Assembly: GCA_019359035.1 (NCBI GenBank)
Contig: JAHHIC010000069.1
Coordinates: 60,552-124,551 of the forward strand
DNA: 64,000 nt
DNA from: Scytonematopsis contorta HA4267-MV1
GTDB lineage: Bacteria > Cyanobacteriota > Cyanobacteriia > Cyanobacteriales > Nostocaceae
Direction: 5' to 3'
The position numbers and the translations under genes are program-made. This document shows, piece by piece, positions 7,467 to 16,121 of this stretch; the first letter of the stretch is position 1, and the number at the start of each line of letters is the position of its first letter. The notes beneath the pieces were generated by a model, which did not search any database, had not been told where the DNA came from, and worked only from the letters and a program-made list of their open reading frames with translations.

Positions 7467-10112
7467 ATGACAAATACAACCCAGGAAGAAATTCGATTAG
7501 CATCTGCCAGAGATAACACGAAAAAATGGCGCAGGTGGGGGCCATATTTAAGCGAGCGTCAATGGGGAACGGTACGCGAAGACTACAGTTCCCAAGGTAC
7601 AGCTTGGGACTATTTTACCCACGACCAAGCCCGCTCCCGTGCCTATCGCTGGGGTGAAGATGGTATTGCGGGAATTTCCGATAACCGCCAAAGGCTTTGT
7701 TTTGCAATTTCCCTGTGGAATGGGGAAGACGCAATTCTCAAAGAAAGAATCTTTGGTTTAACTGGTAGTGAAGGAAATCATGGGGAAGATGTTAAAGAAT
7801 ATTACTTTTATCTTGACAATACTCCCACACATTCCTATATGAAAGCGCTTTACAAATATCCACATAAAGCGTTTCCCTACTCTCAACTAGTAGCAGAAAA
7901 TCAACGCAGAAGCCGTCAAGAGCCTGAATTTGAACTACTAGATACCGGGATATTTGATGAAAATCGTTACTTTGATGTATTTGTTGAATATGCCAAAAAT
8001 ACCCCCGAAGATATTCTGATTCAAATAAAAGTAATCAATCGAGGACAAGAAGCAAAAACGCTGCATCTTTTACCCACTCTTTGGTTTCGCAACACTTGGT
8101 CTTGGAATGGAGATGAAAATAAACCTATCATTAAGTTAGGTAATTCCATGAATGTGATTGAGGTTGACCATGTATCTTTAGGAAAGAGATGGATGTACTG
8201 CGAAGGAGAAACGGAGTTTTTATTTACAGACAACGAAACAAATACCGAAAAACTTTTTGGTGTTCTCAATACTTCTGCCTATGTGAAAGATGGAATTAAT
8301 GATTATATTGTGCATGGTCGCAAAGAGGCTGTTAATCCAGATAAAATTGGTACAAAAGCTGCCGCTAATTATTTGTTAACTATTGCAGCAGCTGAGACAA
8401 AAATTGTCAGATTGCGTTTGAGTGATGCGGCAAATTTAGTATCACCTTTTGGCGAAGATTTCGATAATATATTCTCTACTCGCAAGCAAGAAGCTGATGA
8501 ATTTTATCAACGCATTACTCCCTTCTATCTTCGCGAAGATATGCGAAACGTTCAGCGTCAAGCATTTGCAGGGATGCTGTGGAGTAAGCAATTTTATCAC
8601 TACGATGTAGGGGATTGGTTAAAGGGTGATTCCGCTGCACCACCGCCACCAGCAGAACGAAAAAACGGCAGAAATCGCGACTGGTTTCACCTTAACAATG
8701 AAGATATTCTGTCTATGCCTGATAAGTGGGAATATCCGTGGTTTGCTGCTTGGGATTTGGCATTTCACTGTGTCCCATTGGCGATGATTGACCCTGATTT
8801 TGCTAAAAATCAGTTAGATACTTTAACGCGGGAATGGTACATGCATCCTAATGGGCAAATTCCCGCCTATGAGTGGGCATTTAGTGATGTTAATCCCCCC
8901 GTTCATGCTTGGGCAACTTGGCGTATTTATAAGATAGAAGAAAAAATATTTGGTAAGGCTGATAGACTATTTTTAGAGCGCGTTTTTCAGAAGCTTTTAC
9001 TAAATTTTACTTGGTGGGTAAATCGTAAAGATACTGAAGGCAATAATGTCTTCCAAGGTGGATTTTTGGGCTTAGATAATATTGGTGTATTTGACCGTAG
9101 TGCAGCTTTACCTACAGGTGGACATATTGACCAATCTGATGGTACTAGCTGGATGGCTATGTATTGTTTGAATATGCTGACAATTGCTTTAGAATTAGCA
9201 AAATATAATCCTGTTTATGAAGATATTGCGACTAAATTCTTTGAGCATTTTCTCTATATTGCCGATGCGATGAATCATATTGGCTCAGGGGAAGATACTT
9301 TGTGGAATGAGTCGGATGGCTTTTTCTACGATGTATTGCATTTACCTGAAAGACAGATTTCCCTGAAAGTTCGGTCAATGGTGGGACTAATTCCTCTGTT
9401 TGCAGTGGAAACAATCGAGCCAGAAACATTAAAATTACTTCCTGGTTTTAAACAGCGATTGGAATGGTTTATTAAAAACCGTCCCAACTTACGGTATAAT
9501 GTGGCTTGTATGGAAGCAACTGGTGTTGGCGCTAGAAGATTATTAGCAATTGTTTCCAAAAAGAAATTACAGCGCATTCTGCAAAAAATGCTGGATGAAA
9601 CTGAGTTTTTGGGAGACTATGGTGTGAGAGCGCTTTCGAGATTTCATGCCAAACATCCCTATACTTTTAATATCAACGGTTCTCAGTTTCGGGTAAATTA
9701 TGAACCTGCGGAATCAAGCATTGGTTTGTTTGGTGGTAATTCTAATTGGCGCGGGCCAGTTTGGTTTCCGGTGAATTTTCTCTTGATTGAGTCCCTGCAA
9801 AAGTTTCATCATTATCTAGGGGAGGACTTCAAGGTCGAATGTCCCACAGGTTCTGGTCAAATGATGACGCTGTGGGAAGTTGCAGCAGAATTATCCCAAC
9901 GACTTATCAAAATTTTCCTGCAAAATTCTGACGCTCAACGTCCTGTTTATGGTGGAACGTCCAAGTTTCAAAATGACCCTCATTGGCGAGATTTGATTTT
10001 GTTTTATGAATACTTCCACGGTGATAATGGAGCGGGAATTGGTGCTAGTCACCAAACCGGATGGACGGGGTTAGCAGCTAAACTTATCCAGCAATTTGCT
10101 GAGTATATGTGA
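7467..10112 (+). CDS. GH63-type glucosidase (MGH1-like)
   Basis: This is a large soluble (alpha/alpha)6-barrel glycoside hydrolase of 881 residues from the ATG at 7467. A longer TTG start at 7392 is possible, but its extra 25 residues look unlike the family, and 'ggag' sits 11 bases before 7467. It has a GH63-type N-terminal beta domain ([35 protein letters not shown]) and a catalytic barrel ([44 protein letters not shown]). Members of GH63 hydrolyse alpha-glucosides or mannosylglycerate-type compatible solutes. Given the stress-gene context, turnover of a compatible solute is plausible but not shown. No signal peptide is seen, so it is probably cytoplasmic. Confidence 0.85.
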   Translation: MTNTTQEEIRLASARDNTKKWRRWGPYLSERQWGTVREDYSSQGTAWDYFTHDQARSRAYRWGEDGIAGISDNRQRLCFAISLWNGEDAILKERIFGLTGSEGNHGEDVKEYYFYLDNTPTHSYMKALYKYPHKAFPYSQLVAENQRRSRQEPEFELLDTGIFDENRYFDVFVEYAKNTPEDILIQIKVINRGQEAKTLHLLPTLWFRNTWSWNGDENKPIIKLGNSMNVIEVDHVSLGKRWMYCEGETEFLFTDNETNTEKLFGVLNTSAYVKDGINDYIVHGRKEAVNPDKIGTKAAANYLLTIAAAETKIVRLRLSDAANLVSPFGEDFDNIFSTRKQEADEFYQRITPFYLREDMRNVQRQAFAGMLWSKQFYHYDVGDWLKGDSAAPPPPAERKNGRNRDWFHLNNEDILSMPDKWEYPWFAAWDLAFHCVPLAMIDPDFAKNQLDTLTREWYMHPNGQIPAYEWAFSDVNPPVHAWATWRIYKIEEKIFGKADRLFLERVFQKLLLNFTWWVNRKDTEGNNVFQGGFLGLDNIGVFDRSAALPTGGHIDQSDGTSWMAMYCLNMLTIALELAKYNPVYEDIATKFFEHFLYIADAMNHIGSGEDTLWNESDGFFYDVLHLPERQISLKVRSMVGLIPLFAVETIEPETLKLLPGFKQRLEWFIKNRPNLRYNVACMEATGVGARRLLAIVSKKKLQRILQKMLDETEFLGDYGVRALSRFHAKHPYTFNINGSQFRVNYEPAESSIGLFGGNSNWRGPVWFPVNFLLIESLQKFHHYLGEDFKVECPTGSGQMMTLWEVAAELSQRLIKIFLQNSDAQRPVYGGTSKFQNDPHWRDLILFYEYFHGDNGAGIGASHQTGWTGLAAKLIQQFAEYM

Positions 10113-10135
10113 TTGTCTTTTATTTCCCGGGGGTT

Positions 10136-10201
10136 AGGTCTGTGTGGTGTAACTACCTGATAGCTGCTGTAATTTAATTATAATTAAACTCTCAGCATTT
10201 T
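10136..10201. repeat. Repeat A, copy 1 (ends in TCTCAG motif)
   Basis: About 65 bp from 'ggtctgtgtggtgtaac' to 'ctcagcattt' are almost identical to 14986-15050. It contains one TCTCAG motif at 10190-10195; the second tandem motif is cut off by the 200-bp element that follows. The right-hand continuation of the repeat reappears at 10681-10757. Confidence 0.85.
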
Positions 10202-10401
10202 CTGGCTCTTGCGTACATAGCGTGCTAAGTTATTAATTAAAGTAGATAAATTTGCTTTAAAATTAAGGCTTACAGGCGTTCATGATTCAATTTTCAGCAA
10301 TATGACCGAAAAGACAGAAAATAATGGCTATTATCGTATCTCAGCAAGGGTTTCAAGCTGATTTTTTAACAAATTCAGCACGCTAAGTACGGAAGAGCCA
10401 G
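10202..10401. mobile_element. 200-bp miniature inverted-repeat element
   Basis: The ends are imperfect inverted repeats of about 26 bp: CTGGCTCTTGCGTACATAGC at the left, and the complement of CTGGCTCTTCCGTACTTAGC at the right (10382-10401). There is no coding frame. It interrupts repeat A right after the first TCTCAG motif, so it is younger than that repeat. The terminal GGCTCTT resembles ends of ISL3-family elements, which is only a suggestion. No clear target duplication is seen. Confidence 0.7.
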
Positions 10402-10691
10402 TTAAAGTTAAAAGTAAAACTTTTTTTCTCAGTTTCAATATGATTTAATTTATTTACAAAAAAAGTTATGAGAGTATCTAAATAGGTATCTACTGCAAAA
10501 GAAGTACCATACTTTTATCATATAAAATCTGACTCGAATGCACATGGTACTGTGTCTCTAATTTCATGTAGTACTTTAGTCCTAATTACCTATTCCATAG
10601 ATAGTACTAAAGGCTCTGGCTATCAGACTTGAATATAGATTTGATTAGATTCAATGTTCTAAGCTCAGATTTAAGATAAATATAATTAAAC

Positions 10692-10708
10692 TCTCAGCAT
10701 TTTCTCAG
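10692..10708. promoter_or_regulatory. Tandem TCTCAG motif (11-bp period)
   Basis: TCTCAG-CATTT-TCTCAG, followed by a third degenerate unit TCTCAT. An 11-bp direct repeat places units on one face of the helix, as for OmpR/PhoB-class response regulators. Other copies: 15040-15056 (before a small exported protein), 19473-19489 (before egtD), and half-degenerate ones at 10190, 23425 and 23838. The binding protein is unknown. Confidence 0.5.
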
Positions 10709-10817
10709 ATTCTCATCAGAGTAAATTCAACTTGACTCTTCATACTAATAATTAAATAATTCTTAAGTTATTCCAACCCTGAAAATTTCACGAATCAAGC
10801 TAGTCAGCAAAATAGAT

Positions 10818-11036
10818 AGTGGAGACAGGAGAAATTTTTTTGTCTTGTTTACTCCTAAATCTCAAAAATTAAATCCCAAGTAAATCACTTAAGCTTTTAG
10901 CAATATTTGCAGCAATATTTGCAGCAATATTCACCAGAAGAAATATAGACTATTAGTCCGGTATACTTACATGATTCAAATCAATTTTCTAGAAAAGGTT
11001 TAGGTAAATAAACATTCATTCATGCGAACATTATAT
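10818..11036 (-). repeat. Leader repeat, copy 2
   Basis: It matches leader copy 4 (25546-25757) over most of its length, from 'gagacaggag' through 'ctcctaaatctcaaaaatta' to 'aaataaacattcattcat'. Neither the small exported protein nor the crp gene that flank copies 3 and 4 is present here; instead the membrane-protein gene ends at 11063. A small internal duplication 'gcaatatttgcagcaatatt' is present at about 10901-10931. Confidence 0.8.
10971..10984. promoter_or_regulatory. FNR-like box ATGAT-TCAA-ATCAA
   Basis: Read on the minus strand this is TTGAT-TTGA-ATCAT, the same half-sites and spacing as the other five boxes. It lies in leader copy 2, which has no intact gene directly behind it, so it is probably a relic. 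Confidence 0.45.
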
Positions 11037-11062
11037 TAGCCTCATTAATCGCTAATTAAATC

Positions 11063-11983
11063 TTATTTTGGTTCGGGGGTAACTTGAATTGTACAAGGCT
11101 TTATATTGCATTGCAATTCGTAAAGTTTATTGACGTGTTGCTCTTGCCAACTAAGAGGAATTTCTAATAAATCTCGTGTTCCCGTCATCCCTTGCCCAAT
11201 AAATAATAGTAGGGCAACACAGTTGAGAATAATATGAACTGTCCGCCAGCGATTTTGTCTATCTTTGTAAATTTCTTGGACAATTGCCAGAGAAAAAATC
11301 ATTAACATTGAGGCGGTGATACCATAATAATAGTGGGATACATACCACTCATCCCCTCGGCGAAATATCTCTGGCTGACAACCCAAGAGAATTAATCCCA
11401 TCCCAGTCAAAGTAGCAAATATTGCTCTCCACTTACGTGTTTTTGCAACGTAAAGAAAGTAGAGCGAAGTGATAATCGCAATACAGATAGCGATGACAAA
11501 AGCAAATCGCAAAGGTTCTTGTGCAATTACTTGTTTTTCCAACATTTTTGAGAAAATAGAAAAAGCAAGGCCTAGTAATGAAATTCCGACTACAGCACCA
11601 GTCAGCCAACGTCCTAGTTGCACGTGTTCTTGTCCGACAACAGGAGGTATTTTACTTTTACCACCAGATAAACTTTGCAAGCGACGCTGGCGAGTTTGCC
11701 AAGCAAAATTAGTTACAATCCCAATTAAAGGAAAGACGAAAAATACTGCTATTGCTGGATGCAATAATAAGAAAAAGTCTTTGCTTCCCATAGATAATTT
11801 TTCCCAAACCAGTAGATACTCAAATGTTAAGAAGGCAGCTATGCTGGAGGTAGAGGACAGAAAGAATCGCCATAAATAAATAATGGTGATTTGATAACGA
11901 CGCCTTCTTCTGTTTTCATAAATAAATTTAGGGGCATAAAGACCCTTGTGGCAGAGGGAAAATAGATTCTTTCCTTCTGCCAT
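11063..11983 (-). CDS. DUF4079-like multi-pass membrane protein
   Basis: At 306 residues it has about seven hydrophobic segments. The blocks LHPAIAVFFVFPLIGIV, HVQLGRWLTGAVVG, WRTVHIILN and GQGMTGTRDLLEI match the pattern of DUF4079 proteins of cyanobacteria, which resemble cytochrome b561-type membrane proteins with conserved histidines. Heme binding and electron transfer are therefore possible but unproven. The first ~20 residues (MAEGKNLFSLCHKG) derive from DNA resembling a common cyanobacterial intergenic sequence (agagggctgatggcagaagg), so the true start may be further in; the next ATG is at 11791. The C-terminal tail contains two cysteines. Confidence 0.65.
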   Translation of the reverse strand: MAEGKNLFSLCHKGLYAPKFIYENRRRRRYQITIIYLWRFFLSSTSSIAAFLTFEYLLVWEKLSMGSKDFFLLLHPAIAVFFVFPLIGIVTNFAWQTRQRRLQSLSGGKSKIPPVVGQEHVQLGRWLTGAVVGISLLGLAFSIFSKMLEKQVIAQEPLRFAFVIAICIAIITSLYFLYVAKTRKWRAIFATLTGMGLILLGCQPEIFRRGDEWYVSHYYYGITASMLMIFSLAIVQEIYKDRQNRWRTVHIILNCVALLLFIGQGMTGTRDLLEIPLSWQEQHVNKLYELQCNIKPCTIQVTPEPK

Positions 11984-12068
11984 CAGCCCTCTGCCTTTTT
12001 TGGTGATTTTGTAGAGATGGAGTGTTTTTTTATCTCCATCTCTACACCTTTAAGAGATATTAAAACTA

Positions 12069-12449
12069 CTACTTAACTTCTTCTGGTGAGAATTTTGCAA
12101 CTTTACCTTTCTTCACTGCTACAACTACGTCAAAAGTTGAACAGTAGGAAAAGGTGACATTATTTTTCTTGTTGTAAAGATTAGTAACCATACCTGCGCC
12201 ACCAGGTTGAATGCCTATTGGTTCCAAATCTCCAAAGAAAAAACGACGCATTGCATCCGCACTACCAAACTGTCCTTTATTTTTGGAAATCATTTCAATG
12301 TGCTGTTGGGGAGTCATACCCGTTACATCCTTCATTTCTTGAGCTGATACTCTAGTCAAATTAGGATTGAAAACTTTCGCTGGAACATCACAAACAGCAA
12401 AAATACTAGCCAAGGTCACGATTGTTAATACTGAATTCGGTTTCATCAT
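12069..12449 (-). CDS. Small exported protein, GMTPQQHI family (copy 1)
   Basis: This protein of 126 residues has a hydrophobic N-terminal export signal (VLTIVTLASIFAVCDVPA) and a conserved mature domain: EMKDVTGMTPQQHIEMISKN, GQFGSADAMRRFFFGDLEPI, PGGAGMVTNLYNKKNNVTFS. From 'DVTGMTPQQHI' on it is about 85% identical to the lipoprotein at 25068-25493. I know no named family or function. It stands directly downstream, on the same strand, of the Crp/Fnr gene, separated by leader copy 3 with its FNR-like box 114-127 bp before the ATG, so control by that regulator is a reasonable inference. Confidence 0.75.
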   Translation of the reverse strand: MMKPNSVLTIVTLASIFAVCDVPAKVFNPNLTRVSAQEMKDVTGMTPQQHIEMISKNKGQFGSADAMRRFFFGDLEPIGIQPGGAGMVTNLYNKKNNVTFSYCSTFDVVVAVKKGKVAKFSPEEVK

Positions 12450-12632
12450 TGTTTGCTCCTAAATATCAAAAATTGAATATCAAGTAGATTAATCAAACTT
12501 TTAGTAGTTCTTGCTGCAATATTCACCAGGAGAAATATAGGCTTAAAGGCTAGTAGGTTTACATGATTAGAATCAATTTTCTAGAAAAGGTTTAGGTAAG
12601 TAAACACTCATTAATATGAACATTTAGTTATA
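12450..12632 (-). promoter_or_regulatory. Leader repeat, copy 3, between crp-type gene and exported protein
   Basis: This spans the whole gap between the regulator's stop and the ATG at 12449. It ends in 'ttaggagcaaac' before the ATG (minus strand), a good ribosome-binding site. It contains the FNR-like box at 12563-12576. The same module recurs as copies 1, 2 and 4, which supports a conserved role rather than random spacer. Confidence 0.7.
12563..12576. promoter_or_regulatory. FNR-like box ATGAT-TAGA-ATCAA
   Basis: On the minus strand it reads TTGAT-TCTA-ATCAT, identical in all 14 bases to the boxes before egtD (19622) and before the GNAT remnant (23477). It is the copy closest to an intact crp-type gene and an intact downstream gene. 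Confidence 0.6.
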
Positions 12633-13238
12633 TTAAGAAAGAGAACGAAATATTACTTTTCTTTTGATACGTGTGAGGATACCCTCGTTTTGCAATTGGG
12701 TGAGAGTACGCGATAATACTTCAGGACTGATACCAATATCGTTAGCAATCTCTTTCAAGGGTTGCTCTAAATTAAGAATTTTTTCGTTGGGAGGAGTCAT
12801 GACACGCAGGTAATGGAGGACGCGCTCGCGAGCGGAACGAATCCCCCGCAATTCCAGTAGCAATTTTGTCTGGTGCAATCGTCGTGCTAATTGTTCTGTA
12901 AAAGTTCTAGACAAGTCAAAATCTTTCTCCAGAGAATTTAAAAATAACTGTTTGGGAAAAGAAATTACTCTCGTGGAGCTTTCAGCAATAGCAGTACAAA
13001 GGTATATTTCGCTAAACAGTGCTACTTCAGCAAAGTACTCACCAGGTTTGACTGAATAGTGATTGACAGTTTTACCAGCGTCTGTGTAGTGAATCAACTT
13101 TATACAGCCAGAATCAACCACAAAAATAGCTTTTGAAGGCTCGTTCTGAGAAAAAAGAATTTCGCCATCAGCTAAATCGTAATAATTAATAGCAGTTTTT
13201 AGCTCTGCTGATAATTGTTCTATTTTAAATTTATTCAT
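12633..13238 (-). CDS. Crp/Fnr-family transcriptional regulator
   Basis: It has 201 residues: an N-terminal cyclic-nucleotide-binding-like beta roll (about 10-110), a long dimerisation helix (about 111-150), and a C-terminal winged HTH (157-200). The recognition helix reads SPEVLSRTLTQL, that is Glu173-x-x-Ser176-Arg177, the ExxSR signature with which FNR recognises TTGAT half-sites. The four-cysteine iron-sulfur cluster of FNR is absent (only Cys45 and Cys81), so the signal differs. Six TTGAT-N4-ATCAT boxes lie in the window. Broken copies of this gene are at 928-1059 and 25752-25957. No FNR-like box is seen before its own ATG. Confidence 0.9.
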   Translation of the reverse strand: MNKFKIEQLSAELKTAINYYDLADGEILFSQNEPSKAIFVVDSGCIKLIHYTDAGKTVNHYSVKPGEYFAEVALFSEIYLCTAIAESSTRVISFPKQLFLNSLEKDFDLSRTFTEQLARRLHQTKLLLELRGIRSARERVLHYLRVMTPPNEKILNLEQPLKEIANDIGISPEVLSRTLTQLQNEGILTRIKRKVIFRSLS

Positions 13239-13326
13239 AAATCCTTAAAACCTGTTTTATCGTTTCACGATGTGACAATACTCGGAAAGGTAATTTGTGA
13301 AAATTTCATAGCTCTTTTGTCCTTGT

Positions 13327-13402
13327 TTATGACTCTAAGGACAATGTAAGGCTTCTTCCCGGTAGTTAAATTAGTATAAGCTGAGAATTTGTTTAAAATT
13401 TG
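13327..13402. repeat. 75-bp repeat, copy 1
   Basis: From 'gactctaaggacaatgtaa' to 'gaatttgtttaaaa' this matches 18290-18363 with about 85-90% identity ('gcttcttccc', 'gtagttaaat'). Here it lies between the histidine-kinase gene and the regulator and so may hold the regulator's promoter. The second copy is in a gene-free region next to a kinase remnant. Confidence 0.75.
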
Positions 13403-13429
13403 ATATAGTAAGTGTTTGCATTATCAAGA

Positions 13430-14728
13430 TTAAAGATTAACGCTAGGTAACTGAAGGCTCACAGTAGTACCTGTTCCTGATTCAGACTTAATCAATAACT
13501 CCCCACCATGAGCATTAACGATACGCTTAGTAATAGCAAGCCCCAAGCCCGTACCGCTAGATTTTGTCGAGAAAAACGGCAGGGTTAATTTTGATAAAAT
13601 TTCTGGTGGAATCTGTTCGCCGCCATTATGAACATGAATACAAACTTTATCATTTAGCGAAATCTCTACTTCGCATTTAACAATATCCCCGACGAAAACC
13701 GCTTCACAAGCATTACGAAAAATATTAATAAAAACTTGCTTTAATTTATCCCTATCACCCAGAATTTTTACCATAGGCAATACTGGGATAAATTCAATTT
13801 TTCTATCAATTGCTTCTGGCATTTCGCGAATTGAGAGAAGTAACTCACTAATAAATTCATTTATATTCAATTGAGCTAGCTGCAACGCTTGGGGTTTAGC
13901 ATAAAGCAAAATTTCACTGAGCAAACGTTGCAAACGGTTACCCTCATCAAGCGCTAAAGATAACCTTTCTTGCGCGGGTTCAGCCAAAATAGTCCTCTGA
14001 AAATACTTCAATCCCATCATAATTGTCGTCAGGGGATTTCTAATTTCATGGACAATTATCGCCGCAAATTCGCCAATTGCTGCAAGACGTTCCTGCTCTA
14101 CAAGCTTAGCTTGTGCTGTTCGTAGTTCTGCTGTACGCTTTTCTACTTCAGCCTCTAAAATTTGATTAAATTTACACTGCTGCTGATAAAGATGGTAATG
14201 GTCAATTGCTGTTGCCGCACGTTCGGCAAACAATTCCACAATTTGCATTTCTTCTTTTGTAAACTGACGTGGCAACCGATGAAAAGAACAAATAGTACCA
14301 ATTACTTCACCTTGAGCAGTTCGCAATGGTATCCCTAAATACGAGCGATAACCTTCCGGAGATTCGCCGTATTCTGAGTTTTTTTCTACATCTTCCACCG
14401 CTAACGAACAACCCAGTTGAATGACAGTGCCAGTGAGGCTGCCATGTAGCGAATAAACCTCTTCACTGTCACATTCCATATCAATACTGCTTGCTAGAAC
14501 CCTTTCAAAGCCTTCCTGGCAAAGCGTTACCACAGACCAATCAACCGCTACTAGTTCGCTAACTCCAAAGGCTATGTCGTGTAAATAATTACTTAGCTCG
14601 CCCGTACGATAATTTAACGAGGACAGAAGCGCCATTGCTTGCAATTTAGACTGCAAATGTTCGTCTTGCAAGGACATTTCATCATTACTGGCTCTGCTCA
14701 TGGATTCCTCACAAATGGGCGAACGCAA
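13430..14728 (-). CDS. GAF-domain sensor histidine kinase
   Basis: The protein has 432 residues and no membrane segment. An N-terminal GAF domain (about 40-180) is followed by a coiled linker and a transmitter. The H-box is VHEIRNPLTT with the phospho-acceptor at about His227; the N-box is FINIFRNACEAV; the G-boxes include GTGLGLAITKRIV and the tail GTGTTVSLQLP. It should sense a soluble or redox signal and phosphorylate a response regulator, which is not encoded nearby. Starts at 14728 or at the internal ATG 14701 are both possible. It lies upstream of the Crp/Fnr gene on the same strand with a 191-bp gap, so co-expression is possible but not certain. Confidence 0.88.
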   Translation of the reverse strand: MRSPICEESMSRASNDEMSLQDEHLQSKLQAMALLSSLNYRTGELSNYLHDIAFGVSELVAVDWSVVTLCQEGFERVLASSIDMECDSEEVYSLHGSLTGTVIQLGCSLAVEDVEKNSEYGESPEGYRSYLGIPLRTAQGEVIGTICSFHRLPRQFTKEEMQIVELFAERAATAIDHYHLYQQQCKFNQILEAEVEKRTAELRTAQAKLVEQERLAAIGEFAAIIVHEIRNPLTTIMMGLKYFQRTILAEPAQERLSLALDEGNRLQRLLSEILLYAKPQALQLAQLNINEFISELLLSIREMPEAIDRKIEFIPVLPMVKILGDRDKLKQVFINIFRNACEAVFVGDIVKCEVEISLNDKVCIHVHNGGEQIPPEILSKLTLPFFSTKSSGTGLGLAITKRIVNAHGGELLIKSESGTGTTVSLQLPSVNL

Positions 14729-14847
14729 GCTAAGTTTACTCTTAGTTTTGTTACGAAGATTCTACTAGATAGAAACTATATTTGTATACATAAAATACTT
14801 GTAACTTTACATAACTAAATATTAGTTTATGTTTGTCAAACTTATAA

Positions 14848-14985
14848 CAATACTGCGAAGGTTTTGGATATTTGTAGGTTGGGTTGAAGCTTTGGGAAAC
14901 CCAACATTTCGGACGCTGGTTGGGTTGAGTGGAGCTACCCAACCTACGGGTTTTCGTATTTCCCAGCAAAACCTTCGCAGTATTG
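14848..14985. mobile_element. 138-bp palindromic miniature element
   Basis: It is bounded by a perfect 19-bp inverted repeat, CAATACTGCGAAGGTTTTG at 14848-14866 and its complement at 14967-14985. The inside contains nested inverted blocks (gtaggttgggtt... and ...acccaacctac). It has no coding capacity. A degenerate relative lies at about 25986-26056 ('ccaaaacctacgcagtattg'), and 35514-35609 shares the AATACTG end. It sits directly against repeat A copy 2. Confidence 0.85.
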
Positions 14986-15104
14986 AGGTCTGTGTGGTGT
15001 AACTACCTGATAGCTGCTGTAATTTAATTATAATTAAATTCTCAGCATTTTCTCAGGTTTTTATCAGAGTAAATTAAACTTGACTCTTCATACTAATAAT
15101 TAAA
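14986..15104. repeat. Repeat A, copy 2, promoter region of small exported protein
   Basis: The complete form of repeat A runs from 'aggtctgtgtggtgtaac' through tandem TCTCAG motifs (15040-15045 and 15051-15056) to 'cttgactcttcatactaata'. Pieces of it occur at 10136-10201, 10681-10757 and, in short form, 23838 and 25960-25985. It lies 45-160 bp before the ATG at 15149, so it probably holds that gene's promoter. Confidence 0.75.
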
Positions 15105-15148
15105 TCAATCACAGAGCAAGTAAAAATAACTTAAGAGGTTTAAAGATT

Positions 15149-15520
15149 ATGAAACGCTTAATTGCAACTGGTTTATCTGTAATGTTACTATTTGCTGCGA
15201 GCAATCCAGCCAACGCGCAAACCAGACATGGAAAAGAAATATCCGCAAACCAAACTGTACAAAATAACACTTCAAACAATACATCTCGAAATTTAACACC
15301 TTTCCATCTTGTGTTTTTAGGCTACCAAGGGTATTTAAAAAATCAAGGTATCCCTAGCTATGGAGCTTTGATTTCTGCACATCAACTCATGAATATTCAT
15401 GGTAGAGACCTAGTAAAAGCAGGAATTGAAGCTCGTCTACTACCTGCTGATACATTAACAAATCAAGAATATGTACATGCAGTTGATACCCAACTGTTGG
15501 CATTTAATTCTGAAAGTTAA
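15149..15520 (+). CDS. Small exported protein with TRHGKE motif
   Basis: This has 123 residues with a clear signal peptide (KRLIATGLSVMLLFAASNPANA). The mature protein begins QTRHGKEIS, an Asn/Thr-rich linker follows, then a compact domain with PFHLVFLGYQGYLKNQGIPS, GALISAHQLMNIHGRDLVKA and GIEARLLPADTLTNQEYVHA. The RHG-x-E motif right after the signal peptide links it to the three-repeat protein at 7063-7362. The ribosome-binding site is 'aagagg'. I do not know a named function. Its upstream region is repeat A with tandem TCTCAG motifs, suggesting control by an OmpR-type regulator. Confidence 0.75.
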   Translation: MKRLIATGLSVMLLFAASNPANAQTRHGKEISANQTVQNNTSNNTSRNLTPFHLVFLGYQGYLKNQGIPSYGALISAHQLMNIHGRDLVKAGIEARLLPADTLTNQEYVHAVDTQLLAFNSES

Positions 15521-15609
15521 ATTTGCTTTACGCATCACTGTTAATATCATCAGTGATGACCTCCACCTCCACCGAAAAAAGCTTCCTATCTAAGGTAAAA
15601 CTACAAATT

Positions 15610-16083
15610 ATGATTAGACCTGCTATATTAAATGATAAAAATGGAATGATAAATTTATTTTCTGCATTAAATCTATTTGATACTTACGAAATGGAATTTA
15701 TGTCCGAATTAGTGGATAATTTCTTTAATGAATCTCTTGGTGAAGGACATTATTGGATAGTTAATGATGATAATGTTATAACCAGTTCAGCATACTATGC
15801 TCCTGAGTCCTTTGGTCAAAATGTATACAACTTGTATTTTATAGGTGTATTGCCAAACCATCAAGGCAATGGTATTGGCTCATCTATGATTAAATATGTC
15901 GAGAACCATCTCAAAGAGCTTGGAGAAAGATTATTGCTAGTTGAAACCTCTGGATTACCAAACTTTGAAAAAACTAGAGAGTTTTATTTGAAAAACAATT
16001 ACGAAAAAGAAGCCACAATCCGTGAGTATTACAAGGAAGGAGATGATAAAATAATCTTTAGAAAAAAGCTATCTAGGGCATAG
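15610..16083 (+). CDS. GNAT-family N-acetyltransferase
   Basis: I chose the ATG at 15610 (MIRPAILNDKNG, 157 residues) because GNAT domains begin with such a strand and the 29 residues before it look non-coding; 'aagg' lies 16 bases upstream. Motif A is LYFIGVLPNHQGNGIGSSMI (Q/R-x-x-G-x-G/A acetyl-CoA loop as QGNGIG), followed by LLVETSGLPNFEKTREFYLK, typical of motif B. It acetylates an unknown small-molecule or protein amine in the cytoplasm. The last 239 bp of this gene are duplicated almost exactly at 23581-23819. Confidence 0.88.
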   Translation: MIRPAILNDKNGMINLFSALNLFDTYEMEFMSELVDNFFNESLGEGHYWIVNDDNVITSSAYYAPESFGQNVYNLYFIGVLPNHQGNGIGSSMIKYVENHLKELGERLLLVETSGLPNFEKTREFYLKNNYEKEATIREYYKEGDDKIIFRKKLSRA

Positions 16084-16121
16084 GCACACTTTTTAATAAA
16101 ACTTCGCCAGGAAGTTGGAAA

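Larger units (their letters stand above)
10402..11062. other. Gene-free stretch with repeat A continuation and leader copy 2
   Basis: No open frame with coding character is seen. It holds the continuation of repeat A at 10681-10757 (tandem TCTCAG at 10692-10697 and 10703-10708, then a block 'cttgactcttcatactaataattaaat' shared with 15078-15104) and leader copy 2 at 10818-11036. Together with 10113-10401 this makes about 950 bp without a gene, built largely from copies of sequences found elsewhere in the window. Confidence 0.7.

Noticed and set aside
10202..10401. Possible small RNA in the 200-bp element
   Set aside because: The only structure is the terminal inverted repeat; no promoter or terminator is evident, so a mobile element is the simpler reading.
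14751..14969. 72-codon minus-strand frame
   Set aside because: It runs through the 138-bp palindromic element; composition is repeat-derived and no ribosome-binding site is present.
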